A DNA stretch of 64,000 nucleotides. Source: Paguma larvata. Its lineage: Eukaryota > Chordata > Mammalia > Carnivora > Viverridae. Where the stretch lies: assembly GCA_030068075.1 (NCBI GenBank), contig CM057844.1, positions 868,001-932,000 of the forward strand, written 5' to 3'. Both the position numbers and the translations under genes were made by a program. Below the pieces are notes generated by a model. It was not told where the DNA came from and made no database searches. It saw nothing but the letters and a program-made list of their open reading frames with translations. Shown piece by piece: positions 34,601 through 43,600 of the stretch; within the stretch, counting starts at the first letter, position 1; each line of letters begins with the position of its first letter.

Positions 34601-37600
34601 ACAATGCTCAGCATCACCCATCATCAGGGAAATACAAATCAAAACCACACTGAGATACCACCTCACACTGGTCAGAGTGGCTAAAATGAACAAATCAGGA
34701 GACTGTAGATGCTGGCGAGGATGTGGAGAAACGGGCACCCTGTTATACTGTTGGTAGGATGCAAACTGGTGTAGTACTCTGGAAAACATTGTGGATGTTC
34801 CTCAAAAAATTAAAAATAGAACTATCCTATGACCCAGCAATAGCACTACTAAGAATTTACCCAAGGGACACAAGAGTGCTGGTGCATTGGGGCACATGTA
34901 CCCCAATGTTTATAGCAGCACTTTCAACATTAGCCAAATCATGGAAAGAGCCTAAATGTCCATCAACTGATGAATGGATAAAGAAGATGTGGTTTATATA
35001 TACAATAGAATGCCACTTGGCAACAGGAGAAAGAATGAAATCTGGCTATTTGCAGCAATGTGGATGGAAGTGGAGGATATTATGCTAAGTGAAATATGTC
35101 AGTCAGAGAAAGACAGATACCATATATTTTCACTCATGTGGACTTTGAGAAACTTAACAAAAGACCATGGGGGAGGGGAAGGGGGGGAAAAAGTTACAGA
35201 GGGGGAGGGAGGCAAATCATAAGAGACTCTTAAATACTGAGAACAAACTGAGGGTTGATGGGGGATGGAGGAGAGGGGAAAGTCGATGATGGGCATTGAG
35301 GAGGGCACTTGGGATGAGCACTGGGTGGTGTATGGAAACCAGTTTGATAAATTATATTAAAAAATCTTTAAAATGAGTCTCTTGTAGGCAGCAAAAAATT
35401 TTTTTAAAAAAATGAAATAAAAAAAGTATAGGTATTAATCTGCGGAATGAAATAGTAGCTCTGTCTTTAAGCCAGGTGGAGGGACGACTGGCAGTGCTGT
35501 CGACAGGCACAGTGTTCAGGTCAGGTTATTGGGATTAAACTAACAATTCCTGAGGTTCCAGGGGAATTCAAGAGTTGGGGCCTGGGTCCTGATGATGTCC
35601 CTGAGTTAACTGTCCAAGTCTCGGGATGCTAATATGAACGTGATTCTTGGGTACCAGTTGTTCATACGTTAAGACCCATGTTCTCAGTTGATCTGTTTGG
35701 ATACACCAGACAGTTGTCATAGGTTCTAAGGGGGCTCGAACACTAGCGGATGGGTCTGTCTCTAAACCCATGGTCTTTTTCGTTTTGAACAACTTGATGT
35801 ATATTTAGGAGGGGATGGATGAGATGCTTGGAGACACAGGTAGAACCTGGGACCAGCCATTGATTCCTTCCGTTTGTTTCCCTAGAAACCCGAGATGATG
35901 AGCCTGCTTGTGGGAGACCCCTGGGCATCCGGGCAGGGCCCAATGGAACCCTTTTTGTGGCCGATGCGTATAAGGGACTATTTGAAGTAAACCCGTGGAA
36001 ACGTATGTAACAATGTCTTCTTTCCTTCTGCGATGATTTCAGATGTTTTAAACAATATGTACATAAGTGGATTTAATGGTTTTTGTTCAGTAAGACTACT
36101 GGAAATAGTAGTATTTGTAATATTTTCTTATTCATTGAATAGTACTGCAAGTAATGCCTACACATATCATGTATCAGCTACATGATGGTATTTATTTTGT
36201 ACTCTAATTTCCTATTTGTGTTTTAGCCACAGGGTTCTTATCCTCAAAAAGTTAGAACTCCTCTATCTTTATTTTTGTGTGTGTCTCTCTGTCTTGTTTT
36301 TCTGTTTGTTTTCTGTGTCTGTCTTTTCATTTGTTTTCTGTCCATCTCATCCTCTTGTTTTTTCCTATGTGCTTTGGCAAGGGAGTTTGTACGATGGAGG
36401 AATTTGTTATTGTTGGGTAGTACCTGGGGCCTGTTTTCTGGCCGTGTGACTGTGCAGGTGCTTCAGCCTCTCTGTACAGTTTACCCATCCATGAAACAGA
36501 GCTAATGGTAGTGCCTACCTTGTGGATCGTATGAGGGTTTAAATGAGATTATACAAAAAGAGAGCTTACTTTCCATAAATGGTTGATTTCCTGTTTTTAA
36601 AGTTTACTACCCTCACTATTTCTTTACTTAAAACCAGATGAATGGAACATTTTGTATTTCTCTCAAGCAAATGAAAAGAAAGTTGCCTTTTGTCTAAGAC
36701 TTGTAATAGATTTTTATTATTATTATGTTTTTTTGTTTTTTTTTTTTTTGGTGGGGGGAAAGAGAGGAAAAGAAAGAGTGGGAGAGGAGCAGAGAGCCAG
36801 GGGGATAGAGGGTCCAAAGCAGGCTCTGTGCTGAGAACAGTAAGCTCGACACAGGGTTTCACCTCAAACTGTGAGATTATGACCTGAGCTGAAGTCGGAT
36901 GCTCAACTGATTGAGCCACCCAGGCGCCCCTAACTAAGTCTCATAATAGATTCTTAAAAGTCAGTTTGTCTTGATAAAAGGAAGAGGTCCTCATCCTTAG
37001 AGGGAGAGTTCTCTCTTTAATGACATTAGTTTAAAAAAATTTATCACCTAACAGACGAAAGAAAGGAAAACACTGTTTTTTAACTGTAAGAGGGAATAAA
37101 TCCACTGGCATATGAGAGAAGCTCATTTTAGTTTTTCCTTTTAAATCAGTTAGGCTGATTGATATTTTGAAATCATTGAGATACAATTTCTTGGAATGAA
37201 AATAGGTCTTCTCTCCTTCCCTCTCTCCTTTTTTCCTTCCTTCCTCAGGTGAAGTGAAGCTGCTGCTCTCCTCTGAGACACCGATTGAGGGGAGGAAAAT
37301 GTCCTTTGTGAATGATCTTACAGTAACTCAGGATGGGAGGAAGATTTATTTTACAGATTCTAGCAGCAAATGGCAGAGACGAGATTATCTGCTTCTGGTT
37401 ATGGAGGGAACAGATGATGGGCGGTGAGTGTTTATTTCCCATCTTCTGCTCAGTGAGATCATCAGTCAGGCAGGGTGACTTCGCAGAGCTTATTTGCGCG
37501 AGTCATTGGAGTGTTTCTGAGCATAATATTGCAGCTTTTGAGATAGGACCTTAATGGCTTCTGGAAACGGGTGATGGATGCAATACAACAGAGCAAGATG

Positions 37601-40600
37601 TTCTCACTTTCTCTTTGAAAAATGAAATTAAAACAGGCCAGTCCATCTGAGCATGTGGTCGGTCGGCATTCTGGGCGGGACCATCCAGGCTGGCCTGGGT
37701 TTCAGGTCATCCCTCCAAAGGGGGACTCCTTTGAGGCTGGAGCCAGGGGGGCCCTCCCTGGTGCTGAGCCAGCCCCAGATCAGCGAGAGAACTGACTAGG
37801 AGGTTCTTGGAAAGAGGATGCCTGGGTCTGCTTCGGATGGGAAGGCTTCCAGGGACAGCCTGGAGCCAGGTCTGGGCGGAGGACCACCAGGGGCCTTGTC
37901 ACTGCAGCATGAGGAGGACCCCCTTCTGCAGGCCTCTGCCCCACTCTCAGAGGGGAGCAAGGCTCCCAATGGGGTAGGGGATAGACTTTCCCACATGAGC
38001 CTTAGCTGTTGGTGCCCTGCAGCCTACTAGAGTACGACACCAAGACCCAGGAAGTGAAGGTTTTACTGGACCAGTTGCGGTTCCCCAATGGCGTGCAGCT
38101 TTCTCCTGCAGAGGACTTTGTCCTGGTGGCCGAGACAACAATGGCAAGGATAAGAAGGTATGTGAGGTGCCCACTGGGCTGTCGGGGTGGCCAGAGCTCA
38201 CTGTGGCCTGGCCTAGAATGGGCTGGGAGACGTCAGCCTACGTGATCTGAGATGCTGCAGGTCCCTTCTCCTTTGTGCGATAATGAAAGCAGTAAAATTC
38301 AAGGGTGCATTTTCCTTCCCCCACATCTCACCCTGCTTGCAAAGTTGCAGCCTTGGAGAGTCTCAATTTAATGCTGACCGCGCACATGCTGGGTCCCTGT
38401 ATCCGTTAAGTGGACCATCTCCCTGCAGCTGCATCTAGCTGGGCCCAGAGCAGGGGCCCTATCAACAGCTCTGCCTTTGTTCACGATGGACAGGTTTGCA
38501 GTTGTTTCTATAAATTGATTGGGACCAAGACCACTTTGGTGCTTGGCTAAAATTTTTCCTTAAATTGGGGGCCTGCTGCTTACTACCTTCTTGGGTGAAT
38601 TTTTCAGATTCTATGTGTCTGGCCTGATGAAAGGAGGGGCCGATCTGTTTGTGGAGAACCTGCCTGGATTTCCAGACAACATCCGACCTAGCAGCTCTGG
38701 CGGGTACTGGGTCGGCATGGGGACCATTCGCTCCAACCCTGGATTTTCTATGTTGGATTTCTTATCCGAGAGACCCTATATTAAAAGAATGATTTTTAAG
38801 GTAACTATGAAAACTATAATTCCAAGAAGCAAAACGAAAATGCATCTAATCACGATCTTTTTGAACTTTGTAGCTCTAAAAACTCTTGTTCTGATAAATC
38901 ACTGTTAGTGACTTCTTTAAAACACATTTTATTCCTCAGCCTAAAATGTAAATTGAAACATTTGAACCTTTGATGTTTTCCTTCTGGTTTTGTTGTCACC
39001 TCACCAGCATGGCCTGTTAGTCATGTCTGCCCGCTCTGTGTTTTAGGCCTTCTCCCCTCTCCATAGACCCTGCAAGTAGGCCTTCATATGGGATCCCTGC
39101 AGACCACACTGCTGCTTCTCAAATAGTTATCAGGCACACACTTACCTCCGCCCCATCCCACTCTGCGTCCTCCTACCTTCTGGACCTTTCTGCCATTCAC
39201 ACCCCCTCTCCGGCACTCCTTACCAGATCCTGACCTTTGACCTCTTAGCACACCAAACTTTTTCATTAAAAAAAAAATCACCTACCCTCACCAATGGCCA
39301 GCCACAGATAACCTTTACAACAGCCTTTTTTCCACCAGCGAGTTCCATGAAATGCCCTCACTGTTATTCAGTATATTTTATACTGGATGAGCAACCTGCT
39401 GATATAGGTGCTTCCAGCATGCAGAAACCTTCGTTTCTAACAAGCTCCATCTCACAGACCAAATAGATGTTTGAAATTGATATCAGATATTGAATATTGA
39501 ATAGATGTTAAAATTATTATAACTTAAGGCCCTACAAGGTAGTAGGTAGCAATCACTGAGTCTGTGTACTGCTAGGCCCTGTTTCTGGGCCCTGCTGAGG
39601 GGCTGTGGGCTCCTGCTCTGTCGGGCTGGCCCACGGCCTTCAGTTTAGTTCCAAGTTCAGTGGGTCATTGTGGATAATCATGATCTGTTTAGAAATAACA
39701 CATTCCTTCTCTTCACTTCATTGGTTCCAGAGCCAGCATCTGTTCCCACTGGAACCTAGGAGGAGGAGGAATGGTGAGGTGGGAAGGATTGGGGTTTCAA
39801 AGAAGGCCAGACCAGTTGTGAGACCCTGGGCAGATGATATGATCTCTGTGCCTCAGTTCCTCCATCTTTCAAGGGGAAAGAATAATAGCATTGTTCTATT
39901 TCATTAGGTACTGACAAAATGTAATGAGATTATGCACATAATGCCTGTAGCTGACTGTAGTGAGTGCTCCAATTCTGAACCTGTCCGTTTCCCCACAGCA
40001 AGTATGTGATTTGGTGGTGGTGGTGGTGGTGGTTTGTCTCTCCCCGTGACAGAACGCATGCTTCATCTTTAGTTCGCTCCTGTGTTTGCAGCACCTAGAA
40101 CCGTGTCTGGCACACGGTAGGCACTCGGAATTACCGTGGAAGGAATGCATACTTAGGGAGCTGAGACCGCAGGTGTGAGAAGGAGCCAGAGTGGTGACAC
40201 ATGTTCCTGGTGCGGGAGAGCTCAGCACATTCGTGCGGCCAGAGGGGCGGCAGATTGAGTGCAGTGGGAGAGGACCACATGCCTTGCAGATGTGAAAAAG
40301 AGGCTAGATTTTATTCTAAATGTGGTTGAAGTCATTGAAGATTTTTATATGTTTTCAGTTTTTGTATGTTTTTAGTTTTGAGATAATATCAGTTTTAGAA
40401 GAGCAGCAAAGGACTTTTGTCCTTGAACTATTTGCAATAAGTTGCTGTCCTGATGCCCTGTCATCCTCAGATACTTTTGTGTTTTTCCTGTAAAAAGAAT
40501 ATTCTCTCCATGACCACCACGGAAACAGGAAACTCGCATGGATAGTGGCGACTGTCCAATTCACAGACCCCATTCGGGTTTTGGCAGTTGCCCTGGAGAT

Positions 40601-43600
40601 GTCCTAACAGAGGATTCAGCACAGGACAAGGAATGGCTTGACTTGTCACATCTCTTTATTCTCCTTCAGTCTGGAACAGTGCCTTAGTCTTGATCTTTTT
40701 GAGAATTACAGGTCAGTTATGTTGTAGAATATACTTCCATTTGGGTCATCTGGCATTTCTCATGATTAGATTTAGGTTATGTATCTCTGGTAGGAAGATC
40801 TGCATGAAGTGAAGTTGTGTTCTCAGTGTGTCCTGTCAGGAGGCACATGCTGTCAGCTTGTTCCATGCTGGTGGTGGCAGTGTTGGCCACCTGATTCTGT
40901 GGTGAATGCGAGGCTTCTCCATTGTGAAGTCACTCTTTTTCCACTTGTAATTAACACATATTCTGCAGAGAAGTACTTTCTAAATAAGTAAACATCAGTA
41001 TGCCTGTTTTATTCAGTGGGTTATAGTCTATTACTATCATTATTTATTTTGAGGCTCAAGTTGTCTGGTGGTGGCCAGTGGGAGCCCCTTCAGTGTGGCT
41101 CCCTTACCTTTGCACATGTCTCTAACATTTTTGGAGTGGTTCCTTGCTTTTTGGTACCACACAATATTTAGGTTCATCTTGTATTTCCATCGACCATTTC
41201 TCCAAGGAGTCCTGGTTCCTTCTAGAGGGGATCTGGTATTGCATGTGCTCATTGCTTTTGGTGTGTCACTGCCTCACACCCCCTCAGTAGACAAAGCAGG
41301 GGAACATATCCCTGTGTATTCATACATTTATCAACACATTTGACCATTGAAAAACATGGGAGTTAGGGACACTGGCCCCATGCAGTTGAAAATCTGCCTA
41401 TAACTTTTGATTCCCCAAAGACTTAACTACTAACAGCCTACTGTTGACCAGAAGCCTTACTGACAACAATTAACACATAATTTGTATGTTACATGTATTA
41501 TATACTGTATTCTTACAAAAAAGTAAGCTAGAGAAAAAAAATTTAAATTGTAAGAGGAGAAAATATGTTTACAAAACTGTATTTATCAAAACAAATCTAC
41601 ATGTAGGTGGACCTGCTGCAGTTCAAACCCATGTTGTTCAAGGGTCAACTGTATATACAGTGTTTGTACACATGTTCAAATGTATGTTTATTTACCATCT
41701 GTTTATTTAAATTGAAAATGGAAAGCAATGTTGGTATTTCTGCTTCTTGTCTCATATCAGAGGATTTATTCTAGTTTTCTCCACTTCCATATCTGTACTT
41801 CCCTTCTCTAATAGTGAGAAACCTGGATCCTATTATCCTTCCTACCTATTTGATCAGATTCCCCAGACGTCACCGATCTGTGGCCATTGTCCCCCCAATC
41901 ATGGCTCTTGCTAGAACTCTAGCATCCCACACTGGGCCTTCTCCCTCCTCCCAGCCATGTGAGAGGTCTGCCTTTCCTCTCAGGGGCTCTAGTACCTGCA
42001 CCAAGCTGTCCCCAGGTAAACACCCTCCTCACTCTGCCTGAGCTCTGCCAGTCTCTGCCTGATCACCCCACTGTGGGAATATGTCTCACCCTGCCTGGGC
42101 TCTGATGCCCTGCTCCATGCCACTGCCCTCTCCTTACCCCCAGTGTGGGCTCTCCCTCACCCTGCTAAGACTGACTCTTGGTCTAGGCCACTGTGGTTCC
42201 AGCCTCTGCACACATCTACCCTGCTGGGCTCTATAAGCCGCTTCTTGACTGAGCAATTCAGATGGGGAGTGATATATAGTACAAAGAAGTTTTAAAATGA
42301 GAACTGCAGCTTCTGTGTAGAGAGCAGCCTGTGGCAGGGCTCCACTGGCTGTGGGGAGCCTGTTGTGGAGGAGGCTCTGGCAGCCAGGAAGCATGGAAGG
42401 GCAGAACCTGGGGTGGGGGGTAGGTACACAGCATGTGACAAGACCCCACAGAGCCCGGCTTACACGGCCTGGAGGGTGAGAAGGGATCAGGCATGAGGGC
42501 AGGCATCAGGAGCTGGTGTCAGGGGCTTAGTCTCCTGTGCCGGGGAGTCTGTCAAGTTTGAAGAGCTTTTAGAAAGTCTGGGTGGGGAAGTGTCAGCACT
42601 GGGGTTTGGAAATCGGGGTGGAGATTTGAGGGCTTTCTGGGAAAGCAACTTAACCAAAGAGAGAGGGTGGGATGTCTTAGGGATAAGATGGAGAGAGCAG
42701 CGAAGGGAGGACCTAGCACCTAAGTGAGGTAGCATTTCATGGGCCATGGGAAGTCTTATGGAGCTATAATGCAACTTTGGTTGCCAAAGTTTAGAACTTT
42801 AGAACACAGTCAACTTGTATGTCTGTTTGGACCTTTGCAAAGTATCCGTTGTCTAGGAGGCATTGTCCACTGGACACATGTTGTTTGGGTGTTTCCCCTT
42901 ACATTAAGAGGTAGATAGTGGGTGCGTGGGTGGCTCAGTCAGTTAAGCATCCAACTCTTGGTTTTGGTTCAGGTCACGATCTCATGGTTTTATGAGTTCA
43001 AGACCTGTATCAGGCTCTGCACACAGTGCGGAGTCTGCTTGGATTCTCTCTCTCCCTCCCTTTCTCTGCCTCTCCCCCTCTCTGTCTCTCTTTCTCTCAA
43101 AAATGAATAAGAAAAAATTAAAAAGAAGTAGACATCTGCCTATTAATTTGCACTCATTGGCCTTATGCAGTGGCGTATTGGCATCATTTCTTCTCTAGTG
43201 TCCTGCTCTGCCAGAAATTGCGTATTTCACCCTCTGGTTTCTCTGCTTAAAACCCTTCAGTAGCCCCGTGTGGCCCTTGACCTGGCTGAGTCAGGGAGCT
43301 CCTAGAAGGTGCCTTGCTTAGTGTGGAGGGGTTTTCCTCCATCTGTATGCTGGCCTTTAGCAGAGCTGCCAGGGCTTGGGAGGCAGGGATATGCTTATTT
43401 AACCTGTCAGGTCTTTTCTCATCAATACAAACTGCTCTCCTGTCTCCATCATTTGCACCTTGCGTGTTTGAAATATTCTAAACTTAGTCTGAGAGCTTTA
43501 TTATGGTTTGGCTGTGCTGGTTTTAACCCAGCGTTCTGAAGTCTGTGTCAGTCTAGGCATTGGCTTCAGTGTTGTGTCTTCGTGATAAGTGGGGAGCCCT

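Larger units (their letters stand above)
31681..35885 (+). other. APMAP: APMAP intron 4 (4.2 kb)
   Basis: GT-AG intron containing a reverse SINE, a 14-nt minisatellite and a sense-strand L1 3' fragment. 31681-32195 and 35440-35885 show nothing recognisable. Confidence 0.8.

Noticed and set aside
33768..35222. Open frames of 67-137 aa
   Set aside because: Broken pieces of L1 ORF2, not host genes.
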